Shown here in pieces: positions 1 to 5,904 of a DNA stretch of 6,499 nt. The first letter of the stretch is position 1. Each line of letters opens with the position of its first letter. The position numbers and the translations under genes are program-made. Origin of the DNA: Limisphaerales bacterium (lineage in GTDB: Bacteria > Verrucomicrobiota > Verrucomicrobiae > Limisphaerales > UBA11358); the NCBI GenBank assembly GCA_003152145.1, contig PLZL01000167.1:4026-10524 (forward strand), written 5' to 3'. The notes under the pieces were generated by a model that did not search any database, was not told where the DNA came from, and worked only from the letters and a program-made list of their open reading frames with translations.

Positions 1-725
1 TTTTCCGTGCCCGCGCGCCGCTCGTTTTCATGTCCGCCGCCGAACAGAATCGGATCGGGATGCAACGGCGACTGCGCGTAAAGCAGTCCAGCGCCTTTTG
101 GTCCGTGAAATTTGTGCGCGCAGACGGAAACCAAATCCGCATTGAACCGGCCGATGTTTTCAAATGACTCCTTTCCAAACCATTGAACCGCATCCGTGTG
201 AAAAACAATGCCGCGCTCGCGGCAGGCTGCGCCGATTTCAGCAACGGGCAGAATCGTGCCAATTTCATTGTTTGCCGCCATCACGGAAACCAAAATTGTG
301 TCCGGGCGGATCGCCCTTTTCAAATCATCCGGCGAAACGCGGCCGTCCGAATCCACCGGCAGCCGCGTGACCTCAAATCCCTCTTTTCTTTCGAGGTAAT
401 CGAAGCAATGCAAGACCGCGTGATGCTCAATTGCCGGGCAAATTAGATGTTTGCCTTTCGATTCGAGCGAACGCGCCGCGCCGAAAACGGCAAGGTTGTT
501 TGATTCGGTTCCTCCACTGGTGAAAATGATTTCGCTGGGCCTGGCGCCGAGAAATTTTGCCGCGCGGTCGCGGGCGTCGTCGAGCAGCGCCCGCGCTTTT
601 CTGCCGACGTGATGGACGCTGGAGGGATTGCCCCAAACGTCGCCGAGGAACGGCAGCATCGCGTTGAGCACCGCCGGATCCAGCGGCGTTGTGGCGTTGT
701 AATCGAAGTAAATGGTTTGCGGCAT
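1..725 (-). CDS. Cysteine desulfurase, NifS/IscS type (partial, C-terminus outside window)
   Basis: PLP-dependent enzyme that takes sulfur from L-cysteine for Fe-S cluster or thio-cofactor assembly, releasing alanine; cytosolic. The minus strand reads 241 codons from ATG 723-725 and is still open at the window edge. Visible motifs in order: YFDYNATTPLDP (residues 6-17), GNPSSVH (32-38), SGGTESNN (70-77, PLP phosphate region), the EHH cofactor-stacking histidine region (100-102), MAANNEIGT (149-157), FHTDAVQ (175-181, with the PLP-binding Asp178 and Gln181), AHKFHGPKG (203-211, Schiff-base Lys205) and GGGHENERRAGTE (229-241). The catalytic Cys loop and C-terminus lie beyond base 1, so the NifS/IscS and SufS-like groups are separated only by these motifs, which favour NifS/IscS. 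The frame is open upstream of 725, but no in-frame ATG lies nearby and no Shine-Dalgarno precedes the start. Divergent from feoAB. Family assignment is very secure; the exact physiological partner is unknown. Confidence 0.95.
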   Translation of the reverse strand, partial: MPQTIYFDYNATTPLDPAVLNAMLPFLGDVWGNPSSVHHVGRKARALLDDARDRAAKFLGARPSEIIFTSGGTESNNLAVFGAARSLESKGKHLICPAIEHHAVLHCFDYLERKEGFEVTRLPVDSDGRVSPDDLKRAIRPDTILVSVMAANNEIGTILPVAEIGAACRERGIVFHTDAVQWFGKESFENIGRFNADLVSVCAHKFHGPKGAGLLYAQSPLHPDPILFGGGHENERRAGTE

Positions 726-767
726 CGGCGCATTTTCAGAAATCCACGCCCCGGCGACGAGGAAAAA

Positions 768-803
768 GCAGGCGGCGGCAGGCACGAAAAATATCCGCCT
801 GCC
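768..803. other. Alternative hairpins in the desulfurase/feoA divergent spacer
   Basis: Two overlapping stems can form. Bases 768-775 (GCAGGCGG) pair with 795-802 (CCGCCTGC), giving 8 bp and a 19-nt loop. Bases 777-783 (GGCAGGC) pair with 797-803 (GCCTGCC), giving 7 bp and a 13-nt AT-rich loop. The structure would lie in the leader of the minus-strand desulfurase if transcription starts upstream of it. It could be a regulatory or attenuator structure, a decayed REP-like palindrome, or chance in GC-rich DNA. No T-run immediately follows on either strand, so it is not called a terminator. Confidence 0.3.
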
Positions 804-870
804 AGAAAAACAACGGAAGAAACAACCCCAAGACCGGTTTCTTTCGCGTCAACCTGCCCACGCGGAGAGT

Positions 871-898
871 TTGACATGCCGGCGGGAAAGCTTATTTT
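871..898 (+). promoter_or_regulatory. Predicted sigma-70-like promoter of feoAB
   Basis: A perfect -35 hexamer TTGACA (871-876) is followed by a 16-bp spacer and TATTTT (893-898, 4 of 6 matches to TATAAT). Expected transcription start is about 904-907, immediately before the feoA GTG at 908, so the transcript would have almost no 5' leader. No Fur-box-like 19-bp palindrome was found near it by eye. Call rests on consensus matching only. Confidence 0.5.
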
Positions 899-907
899 GC
901 TCAGGCT

Positions 908-1195
908 GTGACAACAATTGACTATGCCCCGGAAAAGTTGATTTGCCTCGACGCGCTGCCGCCGCGTGTTTGCGCCGTCGTGCGGAGCATTGAAACCGAA
1001 GACGCGGAGACGCAACGTCTCAAAATGCTCGGCGTGTGCGTGGGCCGCCGCGTTGAGCTGGTCAAGGGCGGCGATCCGCTGATTCTACGGGTGTTCGGCT
1101 CGCGGCTCGGCCTGTCCGCCGCGCTCGCCGCGCGCGTCCGCGTCGAGGTCTGCCTGCCCGGCCATTGCGCCCTGCGCGAAAACGACTGCACATGA
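908..1195 (+). CDS. feoA: FeoA, ferrous iron transport accessory protein
   Basis: Small cytosolic SH3-like protein of 95 aa that supports FeoB-mediated Fe(II) uptake. The family pattern is clear: a short N-terminal strand (KLICLDALPPRVCAVVRSI), then RLKMLGVCVGRRVELVKGGDP (about residues 37-57, the G-x-x-x-G-x-x-V-E-L-V core), then ILRVFGSRLGLSAALAARVRVEV (about 59-81). Length fits (FeoA is usually 75-95 aa). The start is taken as GTG 908: an in-frame TGA at 872-874 blocks anything further upstream, no ATG exists between, and an N-terminus of this length resembles E. coli FeoA. TTG at 938 is the only plausible alternative. No Shine-Dalgarno is present. The gene overlaps feoB by 4 bp (ATGA), implying translational coupling and a single transcript. 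No FeoC is seen. Confidence 0.9.
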   Translation: MTTIDYAPEKLICLDALPPRVCAVVRSIETEDAETQRLKMLGVCVGRRVELVKGGDPLILRVFGSRLGLSAALAARVRVEVCLPGHCALRENDCT

Positions 1196-3246
1196 GCGAC
1201 GCCAGGAAATTCGATTCAGCGCCGGCCTGTGGTTGCGAAGAAAAAAGCCCTCCTCTGCCGCTGCCGCATCACGCCTTCACGCTCGCGCTGGTCGGCAATC
1301 CGAACGCGGGCAAGACCACGCTGTTCAACGCGCTGACCGGGTTGCGCGCCAAGACCGCCAACTTTCCCGGCACCACCGTTGAACGCAGGGTCGGGCGCGT
1401 GCATCTCGGCAGCCGGCAGGTTGTCGTCGTTGACTTGCCAGGACTTTACAGCCTCGACAGCACCTCGCTCGAAGAAAAGCTAGCGAGCGACGCGTTGCGC
1501 GGCCGGCTGGACGGACATTCCACCCCGGACGCCGCGCTGGTCGTCGTGGACGCGACAAATCTCGAACGAAATCTTTTTTTGGTCAGCCAGCTTCTCGAAT
1601 TGGATCGCCCGGTCATCGTGGCCTTGAACATGATGGACATGGCCAAGCGTGAAGGCATCCGCATTGACGTCCCAAAAATGCGCGCCGAACTTGGCTGCGT
1701 CGTCATGCCCATTTCCGCGCGCACCGGCGCGGGCCTCGAGGAATTGAAACGCGAACTCGGGCGGCTGGCCGGCGGCGCGATGCCCGAAGCCGTGGAACAC
1801 AGCAAGCCGAATTGCGGCAACTGCACCGGCTGCACGTTTCAGGCGCGCTATGATTGGACGGAAAAAATTTCCACGAAGGTCATGGACGCGTCGGCGGTGA
1901 AGCGGTCGGCATGGACGGAAAAAATTGATGAGATTGTCACACATCCGGTCGCGGGCGTGGCCGTGTTCCAGCTCGTCATGCTGGTCATTTTTGCGCTGAT
2001 TTTCTGGGCCGCGAAAATTCCGATGGATCTGATTGATCATCTGTTTGTGACCGTGGGAAACGGCGTCACCACACTGCTGCCGGAAGGCGACCTGCAAAGC
2101 CTGATTGTGAAAGGCGTCATCGCCGGCGTCGGCGGCATCCTCGTTTTTCTACCGCAAATCTGCGTTTTGTTTTTCGCGTTGTCGCTGCTTGAAGACACCG
2201 GCTACCTGTCCCGCGCCGCGTTTGTAATGGACAAGGTCATGCGGCGCTTCGGGTTGCCGGGCAAGGCGTTTGTGCCCATGCTTTCGGCGCACGCCTGTGC
2301 GATTCCCGCCATCATGTCCACGCGCGTCATCGAAAATCCGCGCGACCGGCTCGTCACCATCCTCATCACGCCGTTGATGACATGCTCCGCGCGAATTCCA
2401 GTCTATGCGATGGTCACGACGCTGATTTTTCCAAATTCGCCGCTCAAGGCCGCGGCAATCTTCACCTCCGCCTATGCCATTGGGATTCTGGCCGCCTTGG
2501 GAAGCGCGCTGCTTTTCAAGCACACCATTTTGCCCGGCGGCAGCAAACCGCTGATGATCGAATTGCCGCCCTATCGTCTGCCTGGCCTGCGCACCGCGCT
2601 GTTCCACACATTCGACCGCGCGAAAATTTTCGTGAAGCAGGCCGGCACCATCATACTCGCGATCTCGCTGGTTTTGTGGGCGCTGTCGCATTATCCAAAA
2701 TCCGAGCCGCCCGCCGCCGCCATCACCATGAACGCGCAGGCCGCGCAACTTGAAAAATCCGGCGCGACAACGCAGGCCGTCGAAATGCGGGCGGACGCCA
2801 AACGGCTCGCGGCTCAATACTCGCTGCAAAATTCATTCGCCGGCCACATCGGCCACGCCATCGAACCCGTCATCCGGCCGCTGGGCTACGACTGGCAGAT
2901 CGGCATCGGCATCTTCAGTTCGTTCGCCGCGCGCGAAGTCATCGTGTCCACGCTCGCCATCGTTTATGGCGTTGGCGAAGACGCCGCCGACAACAACCGC
3001 ACGTCGCTCTACGACACACTACGTCGCTCGAAACGCACGGACGGCACGCCGGTTTTCACCACCGCCACCTGTCTGAGCCTGCTCGTGTTTTACATTCTGG
3101 CGGCGCAATGCCTTTCCACCCAGGCCGTCGTCCGCCGCGAGACCAACAGTTGGGAATGGCCGCTGTTCCAGATCGCCTACATGACCGGCCTCGCCTATGT
3201 CGCCGCGTTCATCGTTTTCCAGGTAGTCAGCCGCCTGCTCGGCTGA
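1192..3246 (+). CDS. feoB: FeoB, ferrous iron transporter with GTPase domain
   Basis: Inner-membrane Fe(II) importer of 684 aa with a cytosolic GTPase domain. Visible: G1 GNPNAGKT (35-42), G2 region NFPGTT (57-62), G3 DLPG (81-84), G4 NMMD (146-149), G5 SAR (175-177). A linker carries C-x2-C-x2-C (C208, C211, C214). The membrane part has roughly eight hydrophobic segments, at about 253-274, 305-331, 385-412, 421-443, 481-499, 568-593, 622-640 and 656-681. First Gate motif is SAHACAIP (365-372, Cys369), second is TCSARIPVY (397-405, Cys398), and a third Cys lies in QCLSTQAVVRRET (639-651). A 28-residue N-terminal extension contains C13 and C15. Start ATG 1192 overlaps the feoA stop; an in-frame TTG at 1165 inside feoA is less likely. 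Full length, no frameshift. A soft hairpin after the stop may end the operon. Confidence 0.97.
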   Translation: MSDARKFDSAPACGCEEKSPPLPLPHHAFTLALVGNPNAGKTTLFNALTGLRAKTANFPGTTVERRVGRVHLGSRQVVVVDLPGLYSLDSTSLEEKLASDALRGRLDGHSTPDAALVVVDATNLERNLFLVSQLLELDRPVIVALNMMDMAKREGIRIDVPKMRAELGCVVMPISARTGAGLEELKRELGRLAGGAMPEAVEHSKPNCGNCTGCTFQARYDWTEKISTKVMDASAVKRSAWTEKIDEIVTHPVAGVAVFQLVMLVIFALIFWAAKIPMDLIDHLFVTVGNGVTTLLPEGDLQSLIVKGVIAGVGGILVFLPQICVLFFALSLLEDTGYLSRAAFVMDKVMRRFGLPGKAFVPMLSAHACAIPAIMSTRVIENPRDRLVTILITPLMTCSARIPVYAMVTTLIFPNSPLKAAAIFTSAYAIGILAALGSALLFKHTILPGGSKPLMIELPPYRLPGLRTALFHTFDRAKIFVKQAGTIILAISLVLWALSHYPKSEPPAAAITMNAQAAQLEKSGATTQAVEMRADAKRLAAQYSLQNSFAGHIGHAIEPVIRPLGYDWQIGIGIFSSFAAREVIVSTLAIVYGVGEDAADNNRTSLYDTLRRSKRTDGTPVFTTATCLSLLVFYILAAQCLSTQAVVRRETNSWEWPLFQIAYMTGLAYVAAFIVFQVVSRLLG

Positions 3247-3253
3247 AAAGCCG

Positions 3254-3280
3254 CGAAACGCGCAAAGCGTTCGGCGTTTT
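3254..3280 (+). terminator. Possible weak intrinsic terminator after feoB
   Basis: Eight bases downstream of the feoB stop, 3254-3261 (CGAAACGC) can pair with 3267-3273 (GCGTTCG), giving 7 bp with one bulged A and a 5-nt GCAAA loop. The sequence GCGTTTT (3274-3280) follows, so the U-tract has only four T's and is separated from the stem by three bases. It may end or attenuate the feoAB transcript before trpF, or be incidental. Confidence 0.3.
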
Positions 3281-3291
3281 GAAATTGCGCG

Positions 3292-3319
3292 TCAATCGTA
3301 AATCATCAATCGTAAATCA
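3292..3319. repeat. Perfect 2 x 14-bp tandem repeat before trpF
   Basis: The 14-mer TCAATCGTAAATCA occurs twice with no mismatch and no gap (3292-3305 and 3306-3319) and ends 3 bp before the trpF ATG. It is AT-rich against GC-rich flanks. Short TCAATCGTAAATC-type arrays in spacers resemble junk repeats I recall from verrucomicrobial genomes; that is memory, not a search. It occupies the position where a ribosome-binding site would normally be. Confidence 0.85.
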
Positions 3320-3322
3320 GAA

Positions 3323-3949
3323 ATGGGCACGCGGGTAAAAATTTGCGGCATCACGAACCTCGCCGACGCGCAGGCCGCCGTCGCGGCGGGCGCGGAAGTG
3401 CTGGGCTTTAATTTTTACGAAGGAAGCCCGCGGCACATTTCGCAGAAAACCGCGGCGGAAATTTCAAAACAGCTTCCGCCCTTCGTGATGCGCGCCGGCG
3501 TTTTTGTGAACGCGGACGAAGACCTCGTCACAAGAGCCATCGCCGAATGCAATTTAAGCCTGCTGCAATTTCACGGCGACGAGCCGCCGGAATTCTGCAC
3601 ACAATTCGGCCTGATGAGCATGAAGGCGTTCCGCATCCGCGACGTGGAATCGCTGAAGGAGTTGCCCCGATTTCAAACCGACGCGTATTTGCTCGATGCT
3701 TTCTCACCGGTAGCGCGCGGCGGCACGGGCGAGAAATTCAACTGGAATCTGGCGATTGAAGCGCAAAAGTTCGGCAAGCCGGTTTTTCTCGCCGGCGGAT
3801 TAACGCCGGAGAACGTCGCCGATGCCGTTCGCAAAGTCCGGCCCTTCGGCGTGGATGTTTCCAGCGGAGTGGAAAGCTCACCGGGGAAAAAGGATCACGC
3901 AAAAATCCGGGCGTTCATTGCGGCGGTGCGAACGGTGTTCAAAACTTGA
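3323..3949 (+). CDS. trpF: Phosphoribosylanthranilate isomerase (TrpF)
   Basis: Cytosolic TIM-barrel enzyme of 208 aa that converts N-(5'-phosphoribosyl)-anthranilate to CdRP by Amadori rearrangement, in tryptophan biosynthesis. Motifs in order: VKICGIT (5-11, catalytic general base Cys8), GFNFYEGSPRHI (28-39), AGVFVN (58-63), LLQFHGDEPPEF (80-91), LLDAFSPVARGGTG (123-136, catalytic general acid Asp125), LAGGLTPENV (156-165) and GVDVSSGVESSPGKKD (176-191, phosphate-binding end). Length is normal for a stand-alone TrpF, and both catalytic residues are present. The start is ATG 3323, which puts Cys8 where it belongs; no Shine-Dalgarno precedes it, only the 14-bp repeat. It lies 76 bp after feoB on the same strand with no other trp gene in view, so it may have its own promoter or be read through from feoB. 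Confidence 0.96.
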   Translation: MGTRVKICGITNLADAQAAVAAGAEVLGFNFYEGSPRHISQKTAAEISKQLPPFVMRAGVFVNADEDLVTRAIAECNLSLLQFHGDEPPEFCTQFGLMSMKAFRIRDVESLKELPRFQTDAYLLDAFSPVARGGTGEKFNWNLAIEAQKFGKPVFLAGGLTPENVADAVRKVRPFGVDVSSGVESSPGKKDHAKIRAFIAAVRTVFKT

Positions 3950-4000
3950 AAAGGAACTATGCGGCCTATTTCCATAGGGGCGGTGTTGTCGTTTTCATAA

Positions 4001-5116
4001 TCAGGGAGTTGCCAGACGAAAAAAACCGATGCCATTGGTCGCCGGGAAAGTTGCTTGGTTTTGCAGGTTGGTGAAATTGAGCGCGGGCGTGCTTGTAACG
4101 CTTGACCACGAAATCAAGTCAGGGCTTTGTTGCAGCACCAAGTTCGTGGAAGGCACGAGCCACGAGAGATCAAGATTCGTGTCTGCAAGCGTAATGTTTA
4201 ATAGTGGGAACGGCGTTGCGTGGCAAATCCAAATCCCCTGATTTTCACCAGCCAGCAACTCTCCCCCATCGGCTGATGAAGCAACAGAAAACCAATATCC
4301 GCTGGGTGAAATTGTTGTCCAATTGATTCCACAATTGGTCGAAGTATACACAAAATAATTGTTGCAGATGATTAATTTGATGCCGTCCGCTGACGATGCC
4401 GCTGAGACGCCGGTGATACTAGATGACCTCCAAGTGCCACCTGAATTGGTAGAAGTATAGGTGCCACCGCTGCCGGTCGCCACCATATGACTTCCATCGG
4501 CTGAGGAAGCGATGGCTAACCAAGACTTACTGGGAGAACCTGTTGACGGCTTTGGCACTCCTGAATTAGTTGTTATGTAAATTCTGTCATTTTGAGCACC
4601 CGCAGCGAGTATGGTTCCGGCTGCGGACAAGGCGAGGCATGTCCAAGAATTGCTCGGCGCACCCATAGAGACCCAATTTGTCCCAAAATCTGTGGAGGTA
4701 AAAATCAATCCGCCGTTTACAGCCGCGAAAAGTTTGCTTCCATCCGCCGAAATAGCACAAGCCCGCCAATTCTGAATGAGTGAACCAGCCGGGTTCCAAG
4801 ATTTTCCCGAATCCTTTGAAACATAGACATGATCGGCTAAATCAGTAACACCTATCAATTTGGTTCCATCTGCCGATGAAGCAATATGACCAATATTTGT
4901 GACTGGGGTAATGGGAGTCCAAGTAACGCCTCCGTTGGTTGAAACAACTGGCGTAGCCGAACCGACAGACGATATGATTTTCCCATCGGCAGATAATGCT
5001 ATGGACGACACCGCGTAAGCGATGGCACTGGTTTTCGTCCAAGCTTGGGCGAAGCCGTAACTAACGACCAATAGTATGGCGCAAACAACGATGGCTTCTG
5101 GAAGGAGTCTTTTCAT
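4001..5116 (-). CDS. Secreted Asp-box (BNR-like) seven-repeat beta-propeller protein
   Basis: A 371-aa predicted exported protein of unknown function. Residues 1-25 form a signal peptide (MKR, hydrophobic IVVCAILLVVSYGF, likely cleavage after AQA). Seven repeats of 37-42 residues follow, each opening with a SADG-like turn at 42, 81, 123, 164 (SAAG), 205, 242 and 281. Asp-box-type S-x-[D/N]-x-G-x-x-W motifs occur at 59, 100, 141, 222 and 259; the repeat-4 copy (182, TTNSGVPK) has lost its Trp and repeat 7 has none. This predicts a seven-bladed propeller related to BNR/sortilin-like folds. A C-terminal module (about 304-369, LSW...LQQSPDL..W...GIGFFRL) resembles recurrent tails of verrucomicrobial exported proteins. 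No sialidase active-site set was identified, so no enzyme activity is claimed. Base composition is visibly more AT-rich than the neighbours. Convergent with trpF, divergent from the LOG gene, no Shine-Dalgarno. Confidence 0.85.
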   Translation of the reverse strand: MKRLLPEAIVVCAILLVVSYGFAQAWTKTSAIAYAVSSIALSADGKIISSVGSATPVVSTNGGVTWTPITPVTNIGHIASSADGTKLIGVTDLADHVYVSKDSGKSWNPAGSLIQNWRACAISADGSKLFAAVNGGLIFTSTDFGTNWVSMGAPSNSWTCLALSAAGTILAAGAQNDRIYITTNSGVPKPSTGSPSKSWLAIASSADGSHMVATGSGGTYTSTNSGGTWRSSSITGVSAASSADGIKLIICNNYFVYTSTNCGINWTTISPSGYWFSVASSADGGELLAGENQGIWICHATPFPLLNITLADTNLDLSWLVPSTNLVLQQSPDLISWSSVTSTPALNFTNLQNQATFPATNGIGFFRLATP

Positions 5117-5217
5117 TTATTCGTGAGATCAAACTGCCAAACATCAATATTAGCCGAGGCCGATGTTGGCTATTTCTGATAGGAGACAATCGGTCATACT
5201 CATGGCCGGAAAAAGTT

Positions 5218-5246
5218 TTGACGCCGTTCGCAACATTTTGTCTACT
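5218..5246 (+). promoter_or_regulatory. Predicted sigma-70-like promoter upstream of the LOG gene
   Basis: TTGACG (5218-5223, 5 of 6 to consensus), a 17-bp spacer, and TCTACT (5241-5246, 4 of 6 to TATAAT). The expected start near 5253 would give an 85-nt leader before the LOG ATG, or a leader of only about 5 nt before the small ORF at 5258. Consensus matching only. Confidence 0.4.
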
Positions 5247-5257
5247 TTCAGCCGACT

Positions 5258-5341
5258 ATGGATGAGCCTTCCAAAAATCCGGCCGCCGTGCAAGGGCCAA
5301 AACGCCTGTTGAAAATACCGGAAAATACCAAAAAACGATGA
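5258..5341 (+). CDS. Possible 27-aa leader/small protein coupled to the LOG gene
   Basis: ATG 5258 opens a 27-codon frame (MDEPSKNPAAV... ending ...ENTKKR) whose TGA (5339-5341) overlaps the ATG of the LOG gene as ATGA, the same arrangement as feoA-feoB. The peptide is hydrophilic, strongly basic towards its C-terminus (RLLKIPENTKKR), and has no membrane segment or recognised domain. The frame is closed upstream by TGA 5219-5221, so it cannot be longer. No Shine-Dalgarno is seen, but the predicted promoter ends 11 nt upstream. A frame this short with this overlap can arise by chance; it could be a leader peptide, a genuine small protein, or nothing. Confidence 0.3.
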   Translation: MDEPSKNPAAVQGPKRLLKIPENTKKR

Positions 5342-5904
5342 AACGCATTGCTGTTTTCTGCGGTTCCAATCACGGTGCGCGTCCGGCCTATGCCGAGGCG
5401 GCCGAGCGGCTCGGCGAATTGCTCGCGCGCGAAAAAATTGAACTGGTTTATGGCGGCGGTATGGTCGGCTTGATGGGCATCGTCGCGGACGCGGCGTTGC
5501 GGCACGGCGGCCACGTCATCGGCGTGATTCCGCGGGCGATGGTCATCAAGGAGGTCGTTCACGAGAAACTGCCCGACTTGCGCGTGGTGAAAAACATGCA
5601 CGAACGCAAGGCGCTCATCGCCGAACTTGCCGACGGCTTCATTGCGCTGCCCGGCGGCTACGGCACCTTTGAGGAATTCTGCGAGGTCCTGGCGTGGAGC
5701 CAGCTTGGCTACCACCGGAAACCGTTCGGCCTGCTCGATGCGGCGGGATTTTACCGCGGGCTGCTGGAATTCTTCGACCACGCGACGCGCGAAGGGTTCA
5801 TCCGACCCCGGCACCGCGAACTGGTGATGGTGGAGGACAATGCGGAACAATTATTGGAACGGCTGAAAAACTACCAGCCGCCGGCGGAGGTAAAGTGGGT
5901 TTAA
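5338..5904 (+). CDS. LOG-family (TIGR00730-type) nucleoside 5'-monophosphate phosphoribohydrolase
   Basis: A 188-aa cytosolic Rossmann-like enzyme. LOG proteins hydrolyse N6-modified AMP (cytokinin riboside monophosphates) to free base plus ribose 5-phosphate; many bacterial members also act on AMP or other nucleotides and are often mislabelled lysine decarboxylases. Evidence: MKRIAVFCGSN at the N-terminus, YGGGMVGLMG (38-47, nucleotide-binding loop), the family signatures MHERK (87-91) and PGGYGTFEE (105-113), and the C-terminal helix region with KPFGLLDAAGFYRGLLEFFDHA (from about 128). Length is typical of the short type-I group. The start at ATG 5338 puts the first beta-strand directly at the N-terminus as in homologues. 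No isopentenyltransferase gene is adjacent, so a cytokinin role cannot be argued from context; nucleotide salvage or housekeeping is equally possible. Divergent from the propeller gene. Confidence 0.92.
   Translation: MKRIAVFCGSNHGARPAYAEAAERLGELLAREKIELVYGGGMVGLMGIVADAALRHGGHVIGVIPRAMVIKEVVHEKLPDLRVVKNMHERKALIAELADGFIALPGGYGTFEEFCEVLAWSQLGYHRKPFGLLDAAGFYRGLLEFFDHATREGFIRPRHRELVMVEDNAEQLLERLKNYQPPAEVKWV

Noticed and set aside
726..907. Fur box or iron-responsive operator upstream of feoA
   Set aside because: No stretch resembling the GATAAT-type 19-bp palindrome was found by eye on either strand.
443..1015. 190-codon minus-strand frame overlapping the cysteine desulfurase and feoA
   Set aside because: It runs in a different frame from the desulfurase, whose motifs are unambiguous; its translation is Arg/Ser/Pro-rich with no family motif, typical of shadow frames in GC-rich DNA.
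1165..1191. Earlier TTG start for FeoB at 1165
   Set aside because: ATG 1192 gives the classical 4-bp ATGA overlap with feoA; the TTG would add nine basic residues inside feoA with no support.
1480..2829. Long minus-strand frames (205 and 226 codons) opposite feoB
   Set aside because: They lie entirely antisense to a clear FeoB with intact GTPase and Gate motifs; translations are His/Arg/Gln-rich without recognisable motifs.
3247..3322. Trp attenuator, T-box or riboswitch before trpF
   Set aside because: The 76-bp spacer is too short for a T-box, contains no Trp-rich leader peptide, and is explained by a weak hairpin and the 14-bp repeat.
3965..3978. Hairpin CCTAT-TTCC-ATAGG as a bidirectional terminator between trpF and the propeller gene
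   Set aside because: Only 5 bp of A/T-containing stem, with no T-run adjacent on either strand; the 51-bp convergent gap shows no convincing terminator.
5311..5330. Direct repeat GAAAATACC(G/A) x 2 just upstream of the LOG gene
   Set aside because: Only two short copies with one difference; low-complexity A-rich sequence is enough to explain it.
5248..5850. 200-codon minus-strand frame opposite the LOG gene
   Set aside because: Antisense to a gene with MHERK and PGGYGTFEE signatures; no motif of its own.
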